Positions 52,995 to 61,846 of a DNA stretch of 64,000 bases are shown piece after piece (the first letter of the stretch is position 1; each line of letters starts with the position of its first letter). Position numbers and translations under genes: made by a program. The notes beneath the pieces were generated by a model that saw nothing but the letters and a program-made list of their open reading frames with translations, made no database searches and had not been told where the DNA came from. The DNA is from AWTP1-13 sp963832445 (GTDB taxonomy: Bacteria > Pseudomonadota > Alphaproteobacteria > Rhizobiales > Hyphomicrobiaceae), in the NCBI GenBank assembly GCA_963832445.1, contig CAWHUM010000014.1:186001-250000 (forward strand), given 5' to 3'.

Positions 52995-54992
52995 CTACTG
53001 CAGCAGACCGACGGTGCGCACGTCGGGCCACGGTGCGCCCTCGATGGCGGCGCGAGAGGTGGCGCCCGTCCAGTCGTCGTCGCCCCACACGGGGCCCAGC
53101 TTGCCGGACATGCCGTAGCGCGTGACGCCCAGGTAGCAGTTGGCCTCGAGCTCGGCGATCATCCGCCGATAGCTCGCGCGCGCGCCCGGATCGATACGGC
53201 AGCCGCGATAGTTGACGATGGCGTAAACGCCGTGGCCCAGCGGCTTGACGCGCCGCTCTACTTCGGCGCGCAGGCGCTCGACGTCGCGCTCGCTCTTGAT
53301 CGCCAGCTGGCGCAGGTCGATGAACAGCATCTTGAGCTTGGGGTCGTAGCTGAAGCGGCCCTCGAAGGGCCCTTCCGCCAGCCGATCGCGCAGGCCCATG
53401 TGCCCGAATGCGAAGATGCTGGGGTCCATCGGCTGCGGGTCGTGGATGATGGGCTGGAAGTCCATGTGGGCGAGGATGTCCCGCCTGATGTCGATGCCGG
53501 GCGCCACCTCGGTGAGCTCGAGCCCGTCGCCGGTCAGGCGGAACACGCAGCGCTCCGTCACGTAGAGCACGGGCTGGCCGCGCTTCAGCGCATAGTCGCC
53601 CGAGAAGGTGCGGTGCTCTACCTCGGACACGAACTTGCGCACGTTGCCCTCGCGCAGGATTTGGAGGCGCCCGTTCGCCACGTTGATCCCGAGCGGCCCG
53701 GCCGTGAAGGTACCGACGAACACCACCGCCTTGGCGCTCTGGCTGATGTTGATGAAGCCGCCGGCGCCGGCGAGCCGGGTGCCGAAGCGCGAGACGTTGA
53801 GGTTGCCGTGCCGGTCGACCTGGGCGAGCCCCAGGAAGGCGCGGTCGAGCCCGCCGCCGTCGTAGAAGTCGAACTGGTAGGGCTGATCGATGACGGCCTG
53901 CGGGTTGATGGCGGCGCCGAAATTGAGCCCGGAGGCCGGCACGCCGCCGATCACGCCGGGCTCGGCGGTCATCGTCACGAGGTCGCTGACGCCCTCCTCG
54001 GCGGCCACGGCGGCGATGCCTTCCGGCATGCCGATGCCGAGATTGACGACGGCGTTGGCCTCCAGCTCCAGCGCCGCGCGCCGGGCGATGATCTTGCGCT
54101 CGCCCATCTCCAGCGGCTGCAAGGTGCTCATGGGCACGCGCGTCTCGCCGGAAAACGCGGATGAGTAGTACTCGGCGAAAGTCTGCATGTGGTCTTCGGG
54201 CCGCTCGGCGACGACCACGCAGTCGACCATGATGCCGGGGATCTTGACCTGGCGCGGGTTGAGGCTGCCGCGCTCGGCGATGCGTTCCACCTGCACGATC
54301 ACGCGCCCGCCGCTGTTGTGCGCAGCCATGGCGATCGACAGCGCCTCCAGGGTGAGCGCCTCGCGCTCCATGGTGATGTTGCCGTCGGGATCGGCGGTGG
54401 TCCCGCGCACGATGCCGACGTTGATCGGGAACGCGCGGTAGAAGAGGTACTCGGCCCCATCGACCTGCATCAACTCGACGAGGTCGGCGATTGTGCGGCC
54501 ATTGAGCTTGCCGCCGCCGTGGCGCGGATCGGCGAAGGTATCGAGCCCGATACGGGTGACGTGACCGGGCTTGCCGGCGGCGATATCGCGGTAGAGATGG
54601 GTGATGACGCCCTGCGGCAGGTTGTAGGCCTCGATCGCGCCCGAGACCGCCAGCGCCTGCAGCTTCGGCACCAGGCCCCAGTGCCCGCCGATGACGCGCC
54701 TGACGAGCCCGCGGTGGGCGAGGTGGTTGAGCCCGCGCTCCTTCCCGTCGCCCTGGCCCGCGGCGTAGACGAGGCTCAGATCGCGCGGCTCGCCGACGCC
54801 GGAACTGGCGCTGTCGAGAAAACGCGCCTCCAAGGCGACCGCGATGGCTTCCGGAAAGCCGATGCCGACGAAACCGCCGGTGGCAACCGTGTCGCCCGAG
54901 CGGATCAGGCTCGCGGCGGCTTCGGCCGTCGCGAGCTTTCCGTCTCTGCCGGACAACGGCGCATTGGCGCCCGCAACGCTGCTGTTACGCAT
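52995..54992 (-). CDS. Fused acetate/acyl CoA-transferase, YdiF type
   Basis: 665-residue fusion of the alpha and beta family I CoA-transferase subunits, moving CoA between short-chain acids. The alpha half (about 20-300) has SGDTVATGGFVGIGFPEAIA, and the beta half carries the catalytic Glu in VVNLGIGMPEGIAAVAAEEG. A further C-terminal region with TEVAPGIDIRRDILAHMDFQ ends near 620. It could be a propionate or acetoacetate CoA-transferase. The small gene at 55054 lies 61 bases upstream on the same strand. Confidence 0.92.
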   Translation of the reverse strand: MRNSSVAGANAPLSGRDGKLATAEAAASLIRSGDTVATGGFVGIGFPEAIAVALEARFLDSASSGVGEPRDLSLVYAAGQGDGKERGLNHLAHRGLVRRVIGGHWGLVPKLQALAVSGAIEAYNLPQGVITHLYRDIAAGKPGHVTRIGLDTFADPRHGGGKLNGRTIADLVELMQVDGAEYLFYRAFPINVGIVRGTTADPDGNITMEREALTLEALSIAMAAHNSGGRVIVQVERIAERGSLNPRQVKIPGIMVDCVVVAERPEDHMQTFAEYYSSAFSGETRVPMSTLQPLEMGERKIIARRAALELEANAVVNLGIGMPEGIAAVAAEEGVSDLVTMTAEPGVIGGVPASGLNFGAAINPQAVIDQPYQFDFYDGGGLDRAFLGLAQVDRHGNLNVSRFGTRLAGAGGFINISQSAKAVVFVGTFTAGPLGINVANGRLQILREGNVRKFVSEVEHRTFSGDYALKRGQPVLYVTERCVFRLTGDGLELTEVAPGIDIRRDILAHMDFQPIIHDPQPMDPSIFAFGHMGLRDRLAEGPFEGRFSYDPKLKMLFIDLRQLAIKSERDVERLRAEVERRVKPLGHGVYAIVNYRGCRIDPGARASYRRMIAELEANCYLGVTRYGMSGKLGPVWGDDDWTGATSRAAIEGAPWPDVRTVGLLQ

Positions 54993-55053
54993 GGTGGGGC
55001 CTCGCAAAGTAAGACGGCGGCGATGCGAGCTTGCGGCCTGCGCCTTCCGGCGA

Positions 55054-55272
55054 TCAGGCCACCAAGGGCATCGGCGCCTTGACGACTTCGCCGGCGGCAA
55101 CCGCGAGCGGAGCGGACTCGCGCGCGTCGTGCCAGTACTCGGGCGCGGCCAGCGCGGCGCAGATCGAATCCTTTCGTTGCAGCAGTCCTGCCAGCGCCAG
55201 GGCGTCTTTCTCGGTCCTGGCGTCCTCGATCGATTCCAGAATGCTGGCGAGCGCACGTTCCAAGCTGGTCAT
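55054..55272 (-). CDS. Small hypothetical protein upstream of the CoA-transferase gene
   Basis: 72-residue helical protein (MTSLERALASILESIEDART, EKDALALAGLLQRKDSICAA). GGAG lies eight bases before the ATG at 55272. It sits 61 bases before the CoA-transferase start and may be cotranscribed. I know no family for it. Confidence 0.6.
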   Translation of the reverse strand: MTSLERALASILESIEDARTEKDALALAGLLQRKDSICAALAAPEYWHDARESAPLAVAAGEVVKAPMPLVA

Positions 55273-55384
55273 CACATCTACTCCGGGTTGTCGCCGTGCT
55301 CGGGGCGAGTGAAGCCCGGATTCGGTTAATCGCCGGTAAAGGTTATTGAGAGATTGTTGCGCGCATCACACCGGGAGAGAGTTC

Positions 55385-56332
55385 ATGGTTGCGGTGCGCG
55401 GTTCAGAGTACGCAGCGGGCGATCAGCCCCAGACCTTCGACTTCATCACCATAGAGCGGACGCGGTTGCGATACCTCGACAGAGGTAGCGGCACTCCCGT
55501 CCTACTGCTGCACGGCAACGGCAGCATGATCGAGGACTACGTTGCGAGCGGCGTCATGGAGCATGCCGCGCCAGACCACCGCTTCATCGCCTTCGACCGG
55601 CCGGGCTTTGGCTACAGCGAGCGCCCGCGCGGCGTGTTGTGGGGGCCCAACGAGCAGGCGAGCCTCCTCCTTCGCGCCTTGGCGGAGCTCGATGCCGAGC
55701 GGCCGATCGTCGTCGGCCACTCGTGGGGTGCGCTGGTGGCGCTGGCGATGGCGCTCGACAGCCCGGAGTCCGTGGCGGGGCTGGTTTTAATGTCGGGCTA
55801 CTACTATCCGGCCGCGCGCCCCGACACGATGACCTTGCCGTTCCCCTTCGCCAACGACGTCATGCGGCACGCGGTTCGCCGCATGATGGCGCCCAATACG
55901 CTGCGGCGCGTGTTCGCTCCATGCGCGGTTCCCGATCGCTTCAGGCGATCTTTCCCGCTGCCGCTGGCGACGCGGACATCACAAATGCGGGTGGTCGAAG
56001 AGGAAGCGGAGATGCTGCACCTCGCCGCCAGAGCGCTCAGCCGGTTCTATAAGCAGCTGAGAGTGCCCGTGGTTCTGATCGCCGGCGCAGACGATCGCAT
56101 CGTCGATACCGAGAAGCATTCCGCCCGCCTGCATCGGGAGCTCGGCACCAGTACCTTCCTGCGCGTGCCCCGCTGTGGGCACATGGTGCATCATACAGCT
56201 CCAGAGGAGGTCGCGGCGGCCATCGGCGAAATCCGCCAGGCGCGCAGGCTCGAAGCTGCAGCTGGGCCGGCGCCGAGCGCCTCGCCAGATCGAGAATGGC
56301 TGCACATCGGCGATGGCCGCGTTGCCGCCTGA
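55385..56332 (+). CDS. Alpha/beta hydrolase
   Basis: 315 residues. Oxyanion VLLLHGNGSMIEDYV, Ser nucleophile VVGHSWGALVALAMALDSPE, a cap region rich in Arg and Met (about 150-215), Asp in VVLIAGADDRIVDTEKHS and His in VPRCGHMVHHTAPEE. A lipase/esterase-like single-domain hydrolase of unknown substrate. GGGAGAGAG precedes the ATG. Confidence 0.88.
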   Translation: MVAVRGSEYAAGDQPQTFDFITIERTRLRYLDRGSGTPVLLLHGNGSMIEDYVASGVMEHAAPDHRFIAFDRPGFGYSERPRGVLWGPNEQASLLLRALAELDAERPIVVGHSWGALVALAMALDSPESVAGLVLMSGYYYPAARPDTMTLPFPFANDVMRHAVRRMMAPNTLRRVFAPCAVPDRFRRSFPLPLATRTSQMRVVEEEAEMLHLAARALSRFYKQLRVPVVLIAGADDRIVDTEKHSARLHRELGTSTFLRVPRCGHMVHHTAPEEVAAAIGEIRQARRLEAAAGPAPSASPDREWLHIGDGRVAA

Positions 56333-56344
56333 AATTGCGGTGCG

Positions 56345-56992
56345 CTAGGGCCGGGCACTCGCGAGGGCCGCGGCAAACTCCGCCACCGCGTCGGCCGCGG
56401 CGGCGAGGTTGCCCTTGCGGGTGAAGCCCGAGCCGCCGCGGGGGCCCAAGTCGTGGTCGCCGTCGCCGGCCCAGTGGTAGCGGATCGCGGGGGAGAGGCG
56501 CATGGCCTCGACCTCGTGCCGCGGGCCGAACGGGTCGCGCTCGCCCTGCACGATCAGCGCCGGGCAGACAAGACCCTGCAGATGGGCCGTGCGCAGCTGG
56601 TCGGGCTTGTTGGGCGGGTGGAACGGATAGCCGAGGCAGACGAGGCCGGCGATGCGGCCCTGGGCGTGGAGCTCGTTGGCGACAAGGCTCGCAACCCGCC
56701 CGCCCATCGACTTGCCGCCGATCAACAGCGGCACCCCCGAAGTCACGCCGGCAACGGCCGCGCGATACTCGTCCATGAGGCGCTCGGCCTTGGGCGGGGG
56801 CTTGCGCGGCCCACCCTGGCGCCGCGCCGCCATGTAGCCGAATTCGAAACGGAACGTAGCGATGCCGCGCTCGGCAAGCAGGCGCGCGACGGCTTGCATG
56901 AACGATGTGTCCATCCCCGCGCCGGCCCCATGGGCGAACACGAAGCGCGCGGTCGGATGTTCCGGTCCGGTGGTCAGATAGCTTGGAGGCAT
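56345..56992 (-). CDS. KANL3/Tex30-like alpha/beta hydrolase
   Basis: 215-residue small alpha/beta protein. ARFVFAHGAGAGMDTSFMQA and the nucleophile elbow LLIGGKSMGGRVASLVANEL are typical of the dienelactone hydrolase-like KANL3/Tex30 group; LIVQGERDPFG and DGDHDLGPRG give Asp and His. Substrate unknown. It converges on the hydrolase gene at 55385, 12 bases away. Confidence 0.85.
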   Translation of the reverse strand: MPPSYLTTGPEHPTARFVFAHGAGAGMDTSFMQAVARLLAERGIATFRFEFGYMAARRQGGPRKPPPKAERLMDEYRAAVAGVTSGVPLLIGGKSMGGRVASLVANELHAQGRIAGLVCLGYPFHPPNKPDQLRTAHLQGLVCPALIVQGERDPFGPRHEVEAMRLSPAIRYHWAGDGDHDLGPRGGSGFTRKGNLAAAADAVAEFAAALASARP

Positions 56993-57228
56993 GCTCGGCC
57001 CGTGCATGGCGACGTGTGCTGCGCAGCACATGTCAAGCGACTGATTTGTGGAAACTTATTTTTGCTGTGGGGGTGCCGCACTGATGTCACAATAGCCCGG
57101 CTATATAGGCTCACTTCGGGAACGCAAAGAGAACAAACGGTCGACAACTGAGCCCTCCTGCGACATTCATGGACCCTTCCAGTGTCTTCAGCTTGTTGCA
57201 TGGTGGTGCTGTGGTCCAGCTACCCAAA

Positions 57229-57237
57229 TTATCCACA
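57229..57237 (+). promoter_or_regulatory. DnaA-box-like site
   Basis: TTATCCACA is a perfect match to the DnaA consensus TTWTNCACA. GTTTCCACA on the minus strand at about 57047-57055 matches at 8 of 9 positions. Only one perfect site was noted, and no typical oriC neighbour (hemE, maf, dnaN) is present, so origin function is unlikely; a DnaA titration site is possible. Confidence 0.45.
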
Positions 57238-57280
57238 GCTTGGGGTTGCGCAGACTGCATAAAAGCTTCGCGTCGCACGT

Positions 57281-57450
57281 TGTTCAGTGATTCGCGTTCC
57301 AGAGGTGGTGTTCCAGTGAGTAGCGTTCCCAGAGATACCCTGTTGTGCGGCGTTCGTGCGAGTAGCGTCGGTCGGTTGCGTTGCGTTCCAGTGAGTAGCG
57401 TTGGCTGGTTGCCTGGCGTTCCCGTGCGTGGCGTCGGTCGGTTGCGTTGC
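57281..57450. repeat. Degenerate direct-repeat cluster
   Basis: Units of about 30-33 bases carrying GCGTTCC recur five or six times. Exact repeats include GTTCCAGTGAGTAGCGTT at 57310 and 57385 and GCGTCGGTCGGTTGCGTTGC at 57365 and 57431. No gene is associated. In the minus frame it would encode NAT/QPTDAT-rich peptide repeats, but there is no ribosome site. It resembles a decayed minisatellite. Confidence 0.7.
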
Positions 57451-57527
57451 AAAAACACGCGTGCTGCGTTGGCGTTGCCGGATGGTCAATCGCATCAGTC
57501 CCCCCGCGAGGTTCTGAGCGTTGCAAT

Positions 57528-57816
57528 GAACGAGTTACGGCGAGCCGGCGAGGCGAAAAGGTTTTCGCGTATCGCCCGACGGCTCGCCGTACTGGCGGAG
57601 GGCAGGAGCGAACGAGTTACATGGTCGAGTCGAAAGAGCCTACGTGGTGTTTGTTGAGTGAAGCGGTCGGACGGGTGCTGAGTTCGCTCCCCGTCCCAGC
57701 CCAAGCAACCGGCCCCAATCAACCAAGGAAGGCCAGCACGGGCTGAGAGAGCTACAGGATGGCCGAACAGCGGGCCGTCCGTGAGGCAGGCGCATCTAAC
57801 GTGCGACATGCATGTC
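57528..57816. ncRNA. Candidate structured RNA or leader region
   Basis: Four inverted repeats lie in a row: ACGGCGAGCCG/CGGCTCGCCGT (57537-57590) enclosing CGAAAA/TTTTCG; GGACGGG/CCCGTCC (57669-57696); GGATGGCC/GGCCGTCC with one wobble pair (57757-57780); and the palindrome GACATGCATGTC (57805-57816). A direct repeat GAACGAGTTAC occurs at 57528 and 57610. It does not match RNase P, tmRNA or SRP RNA. It might be the leader of the 69-residue gene at 57937 or an independent RNA. Confidence 0.35.
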
Positions 57817-57936
57817 AGATGGGCTTCACGTGCCAAGGTTTCGCGTCGGGAAGCCACAGCGTTGGATGCGCCTGCCACCCTCTCGATCAGCACAATTGCA
57901 CGTGTCGGACAAGCCAATAAACGGAGAAACTAACAA

Positions 57937-58146
57937 GTGTTCCCCCGCCACATCAATTCCGTGCAATGGGAGCAGGCCACAGGTTACGCACGCGCTGCCT
58001 GCGCCCGCATGTTTCGCGACGGCGGCACGCCGGCCGTAGCCCTGGAGGCTTTTGGATTGCCTGTTGCCAGCGATGCCGACTGGAGCACAGCCGTCGATCG
58101 CATCGCCCTTTCCCTTTGCGCCCCACAGCAGCGCAAGGCGGCGTGA
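57937..58146 (+). CDS. Small conserved hypothetical protein, 69 residues
   Basis: GTG start at 57937 with GGAG about twelve bases upstream. MFPRHINSVQWEQATGYARA, then ACARMFRDGGTPAVALEAFG and DADWSTAVDRIALSLCA: soluble, mixed helical, with WEQA...ARxxCAR...DGG-TP, which resembles small conserved proteins of Bradyrhizobium-like genomes. Function unknown. It follows the structured non-coding region. Confidence 0.6.
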   Translation: MFPRHINSVQWEQATGYARAACARMFRDGGTPAVALEAFGLPVASDADWSTAVDRIALSLCAPQQRKAA

Positions 58147-58246
58147 ACGCCGCCGCTGCCTGTAGGGTCATATGCGGAGTATTGCTTTCGCCACTGGCGC
58201 GGAGCGACAGCGCGAGCCGGTGGGCTTCCGAGCCGGAGCTAGCTGG

Positions 58247-58516
58247 CTAATTGAGCCGCTCGACCCGTGCCGCCATGTCCGGGGTGAGCCTGACCCTGTA
58301 GGTAGCGTTCGCGCAGTGCAACACCCAGACCTGCTCATTGGGCCTGGACGCTTGCGTTTCATGCTCCGCCCGGGTGGGATTATCGCAAGCGAACCCCTGC
58401 ATGCGGATCTGCGCTGCGATGATCCCGCCGGGATTCTCTTGCTGGGCCTTGGCCGTGATAGTCGCGAACAGCCAGCACGCGATGGCCATCAGGCCGATGG
58501 GCAACACCTTGCACAA
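58247..58516 (-). CDS. Small secreted conserved protein with one Cys pair
   Basis: 89 residues from a TTG at 58516 (GAAGG eight bases upstream) or from a nearby GTG. The signal peptide ends TAKAQQ near residue 25. The mature part has two Cys (GFACDNP and VLHCANATY), likely a disulfide, and ends RVRLTPDMAARVERLN. Of a type common in Bradyrhizobium-like genomes (IR-x-Q/M-G-x-x-C); function unknown. Confidence 0.75.
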   Translation of the reverse strand: MCKVLPIGLMAIACWLFATITAKAQQENPGGIIAAQIRMQGFACDNPTRAEHETQASRPNEQVWVLHCANATYRVRLTPDMAARVERLN

Positions 58517-58703
58517 GGGGTTCTACCTTCAAATCCGGCGCGGCGCGCAGGCTGGTAGCTCAGCCCGGCACCGCCACACAGCAGGAGTGCTCCGGACTGA
58601 ATCGCGCGGATCCGATGCCGACGTAAATCGGGCGCTGCATGTATAATTACAGGCGGCTTACCATTGCCAGGAAAGCCGAAGCGGCCACAAGAACCATCTC
58701 GTT

Positions 58704-59264
58704 CTAGGGCTCCAGCTCGGTATCCCAGTAGAGATAGTCGAGCCAGCTCTGGTGCAGGTAGTTGGGCGGGAAGAGCCGCCCGTTGCGGTGCAACTCGAAC
58801 ACCGTCGGCCGGTACGGCAGCTGGCGGGGCCGCATGCCGTTGTGGGTCGGCCACTCACCGCCCTTGCGCAGATTGCATGGCGCGCAGGCGGCAACCACGT
58901 TGTCCCAGCGCGTCTGGCCGCCGCGGGACCGCGGGACCAAGTGATCGAAGGTCAAATCGTTCTTGGCGCCGCAGTACTGGCACGAGAAGCGATCGCGCAG
59001 GAACACGTTGAAACGCGTGAAGGCCGGGTAGAGTGCCGGCTTGACGTAGGTCTTGAGCGAGACGACGCTCGGCAGCCGCATCTCGAAGGACGGGCTGCGC
59101 ACCAGGCGATCGTATTCGGAGACGATGTTGACCCGCTCCAGGAACACCGCCTTGACCGATTCCTGCCAGCTCCAGAGCGACAGGGGGTAGTAGCTGAGCG
59201 GGCGAAAATCCGCGTTCAGCACGAGTGCCGGAAAAGTCTCAGGCGTGGCTGCGTAGGCGTTCAC
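58704..59264 (-). CDS. HNH endonuclease
   Basis: 186 residues; GTG start at 59264. Zinc ribbon and HNH site: FSCQYCGAKNDLTFDHLVPR, then GGQTRWDNVVAACAPCNLRK. N-terminal part ALVLNADFRPLSYYPLSLWS and FLERVNIVSEYDRLVRSPS are characteristic of a widespread chromosomal HNH family of unknown role; not obviously phage or toxin linked. Runs alone. Confidence 0.93.
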   Translation of the reverse strand: MNAYAATPETFPALVLNADFRPLSYYPLSLWSWQESVKAVFLERVNIVSEYDRLVRSPSFEMRLPSVVSLKTYVKPALYPAFTRFNVFLRDRFSCQYCGAKNDLTFDHLVPRSRGGQTRWDNVVAACAPCNLRKGGEWPTHNGMRPRQLPYRPTVFELHRNGRLFPPNYLHQSWLDYLYWDTELEP

Positions 59265-59395
59265 GGCACCGTTCTGCTCAAGCGAATCAGGGTCTAAACC
59301 TGCTCAAGGCGGCGACATACTAGCCGCGTGTGTCCGTGATGTGAAGCCAAGGTTAGGTGGCGGATTTGCAACGGAAATTCGCCTCCGGCACAAGA

Positions 59396-60049
59396 TCATT
59401 GCCGGCCCTCGAGAGCCGCGGCGATGAAATGCGCCGCCATCCATTGGCCCTCCGGATCGATGCCGTGGCCGAGCCCCGGTCGCACGTGCCACTCCACCAG
59501 CAGCTTCTCCTTGGCCAGCTGCTCGCGCGCCAGGTGCAGCGCGGCGATGGGGATGAGCTCGTCGGCCTCGCCATGGATCAGCAGGATGGGCGGGCGCGCC
59601 TTGATGTCGTTGAGATGCTCCGGGCCCGCCAGCAGGCCGGAATAGCCGACGATGCCAGCGGGGGCCTGCAGGCGTCTGAGACCCACGTGCAGCGCCAGCA
59701 TCGTGCCCTGGCTGAAGCCGACTAGCACGAGGCGATCGGGGCTCAGGCGATAGCGGGCGAGTTCGCCGTCGAGAAAACGGTCGAGGTCCGGCTGCGCGGC
59801 CACCACGCCGCGCCAGTATTCGCTGGGGTCGCGCAGGGTTAGCGGGAACCATTGCAGGCCGCCGTACATGCCGGGAATGGACTGCGGCGCGTTGGGCGCA
59901 ACGAACGCTGCGTCGGGAAGACGGCGCTGCCAATCATCGGCCAGACCGATCAGGTCATCGCCGTTGGCGCCATAGCCGTGCAGCAGCACGACCAGTGCCG
60001 TTGGCGGCCTGCCGCGCGGCGCGATACGTGGACCGTCGAGGCGGGGCAT
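59396..60049 (-). CDS. Carboxylesterase/phospholipase family (YpfH-like) hydrolase
   Basis: 217-residue serine hydrolase: VVLLHGYGANGDDLIGLADD, Ser in LVLVGFSQGTMLALHVGLRR, Asp in IPILLIHGEADELIPI-like LLIHGEADE and His in RPGLGHGIDPEGQ. The ATG at 60049 touches the alkA stop (60050-60052), so they are likely cotranscribed. Substrate likely short-chain esters or lysophospholipids. Confidence 0.88.
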   Translation of the reverse strand: MPRLDGPRIAPRGRPPTALVVLLHGYGANGDDLIGLADDWQRRLPDAAFVAPNAPQSIPGMYGGLQWFPLTLRDPSEYWRGVVAAQPDLDRFLDGELARYRLSPDRLVLVGFSQGTMLALHVGLRRLQAPAGIVGYSGLLAGPEHLNDIKARPPILLIHGEADELIPIAALHLAREQLAKEKLLVEWHVRPGLGHGIDPEGQWMAAHFIAAALEGRQ

Positions 60050-60820
60050 CTAGACCGGCACCGCTGTGGCCGCAGCCTTCTGCTTGACGGCCGCGTAGTA
60101 GGCCCAGAGCATGCGGGCCGCCACGCCGCGCCAGGGGCGCCAGCGGTCGCCGATCTCGCGCAGCTCTTCCGTTGTGGGCCGCTCGGCGAGGTCCAGCGCC
60201 CGCTGGGCGGCGATCTGCAGCGCCAGATCGCCGGGGGCCCACGCGTCGGCGCGCCCCAGGCAGAACATGATGTAGACGTCGGCGGTCCAGGGGCCGATGC
60301 CCACCACCTCGGTCAGCGCCGCGTGCACCTCCTCGTCGCTCGCCCGCGCGAGCGCCGCCAGGTCGAGGCCGCCGGCGCATGCCTCCGCAATCGCCCGCAG
60401 AGTGCGAATCTTGGGCCGCGACAGCCCGGCCGAAGCGAGCTCGGCATCCGTCAGCGCGAGCAAGGTGCGCGGCTTGAACGGGCGAACGGCCGCAACGGTG
60501 CGGTTCCAAATCGCGGTTGCGCTGGCGACCGAAAGCTGCTGGCCGACGATGATGCGGGCTAGGCCCTCGAAGCCCGCGGGCCGGAGCCGCAGCGGCGGAT
60601 GGCCTGCCGTGTCGTGCACATGCCGCATGATTGCGCATTTGCGCCGCAAGGCGCGGACGCCGGCGCGGACATCGGCATCGGCCGCGATGATGCGGTGGTC
60701 TGTTGCGGCTATGGTGGCGGCGCGCGAAGCGGCTTTGGTCGCCGGCGGCCGCGCCGCTTTCGGTGTCGAGGGCGGGGCGCTAGACTTGGGGTTCGCTCGG
60801 GCAACGCGGGGTCGTGCCAT
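60050..60820 (-). CDS. DNA-3-methyladenine glycosylase II (AlkA-like)
   Basis: 256-residue HhH-GPD base-excision glycosylase. FEGLARIIVGQQLSVASATA, the hairpin LTEVVGIGPWTADVYIMFC and the catalytic Asp in DAWAPGDLALQIA are all visible. The first 40 residues are low-complexity Ala/Pro/Lys-rich. It lacks the AlkA N-terminal methyltransferase-like domain, as do many short forms. Repairs alkylated purines. Confidence 0.92.
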   Translation of the reverse strand: MARPRVARANPKSSAPPSTPKAARPPATKAASRAATIAATDHRIIAADADVRAGVRALRRKCAIMRHVHDTAGHPPLRLRPAGFEGLARIIVGQQLSVASATAIWNRTVAAVRPFKPRTLLALTDAELASAGLSRPKIRTLRAIAEACAGGLDLAALARASDEEVHAALTEVVGIGPWTADVYIMFCLGRADAWAPGDLALQIAAQRALDLAERPTTEELREIGDRWRPWRGVAARMLWAYYAAVKQKAAATAVPV

Positions 60821-60940
60821 GGAATATGCGCTCACTCGATGCGTGCTGGCGGCCTTGAAAACTGCACGGATAGGTTTAGCCGCGGGCGCGACGGCGGCGC
60901 AAGGCCAGGCCAATCGCTCCTGACACCGCAGCGGCCCGCC

Positions 60941-61846
60941 ATGCCCGACCAGCCGGTCTTCCGCTTTGCTCCGAGCCCCAACGGCGAATTGCATCTGGGG
61001 CACGCGCTCTCGGCCCTCGTCGGCTACGAGCGCGCGAATGCCGCGGGCGGCCGCTTCCTGCTGCGCATCGAGGACATCGACATCGGCCGCACGCGGCAAG
61101 AGTTCGTCACCGGCATCTTCGAGGACCTCAACTGGCTGGGGCTGACCTGGGAGGAGCCGGTGGTGTTCCAGTCGCAGCGCTGCGAGGCCTACCGGGCGGC
61201 CGCCCGGCAGCTCGAGGCGCTTGGCCTGCTCTATCCCTGCTTCGCAACGCGGTCGGAGATCGAGGCGGCGGCGGCGCCGGGGGCGCTCGATCCCGACGAG
61301 GCGCCACTCTATCCCGGGCTGTGGAAAGGGCGCGCGCCTGTGGAGGTCGCGCGCATGCAGGATACGGGGGCGCCCATGGCGTTGCGCATCGACATGGAGG
61401 CCGCTTTGCGGGCGGCGAGCACCAAACTCGGCGGGCGGCCGCTCGCCTTCACCGAGCTCGGCGAGAGCGGCGAGGCACAGACGATGGAGGCGCGGCCCGA
61501 GCGCTGGGGCGACGCCGTCATCGTCAGGAAGGACGTGCCGACCAGCTATCACTTGGCAGTGGTCGTCGACGATGCCTGGCAGGGCGTGACGCATGTCACC
61601 CGCGGGCGCGATCTGCTGGCGGCCACCGACCTGCACCGGCTGCTGCAGGTACTGCTCGATCTGCTTGAGCCGGTCTACCACCACCACCGGCTGATCCTGG
61701 ACGAAAGCGGGCGCAAGCTCGCCAAGAGCGCCAGGGACACGAGCTTGCGCGAGCTTAGAGCTCAGGGCGTGAGCCCGGCCGAGGTCCGCCGCCGTGTCGG
61801 CTTGGCTGCGGCTCCCGCGCGCCCGCTTTCGGACACACCATCGTGA
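60941..61846 (+). CDS. gluQRS: Glutamyl-Q tRNA(Asp) synthetase
   Basis: 301-residue GluRS catalytic paralogue without an anticodon domain; loads Glu on the queuosine of tRNA(Asp). HIGH-type motif in FAPSPNGELHLGHALSALVG, RIEDIDIGRTR, and KLSKS-type GRKLAKSARDTSL. The zinc motif is weakened: YPCFATRSEI has Ala where YPCFCTR is usual. The ATG at 60941 is the family start. Divergent from alkA. Confidence 0.93.
   Translation: MPDQPVFRFAPSPNGELHLGHALSALVGYERANAAGGRFLLRIEDIDIGRTRQEFVTGIFEDLNWLGLTWEEPVVFQSQRCEAYRAAARQLEALGLLYPCFATRSEIEAAAAPGALDPDEAPLYPGLWKGRAPVEVARMQDTGAPMALRIDMEAALRAASTKLGGRPLAFTELGESGEAQTMEARPERWGDAVIVRKDVPTSYHLAVVVDDAWQGVTHVTRGRDLLAATDLHRLLQVLLDLLEPVYHHHRLILDESGRKLAKSARDTSLRELRAQGVSPAEVRRRVGLAAAPARPLSDTPS

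Larger units (their letters stand above)
57032..57936. other. 905-base gene-free region
   Basis: The longest non-coding interval in the window. It starts with an AT-rich patch at about 57040-57110 (ATTTTTGCTG, CTATATAGG), then the DnaA-like box, the repeat cluster and the hairpin series listed separately. Open frames within it lack ribosome sites and known families. Confidence 0.6.

Noticed and set aside
57281..57450. CRISPR array
   Set aside because: Repeats are unequal in length and sequence, spacers are not distinct, and there are no cas genes.
57032..57936. Chromosomal replication origin
   Set aside because: Only one perfect DnaA box; no hemE, maf, dnaA or dnaN near by; gene orientation does not switch here.
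58704..59264. HNH protein as part of a defence or phage module
   Set aside because: The family is a widespread single chromosomal gene; neighbours are ordinary metabolic genes.
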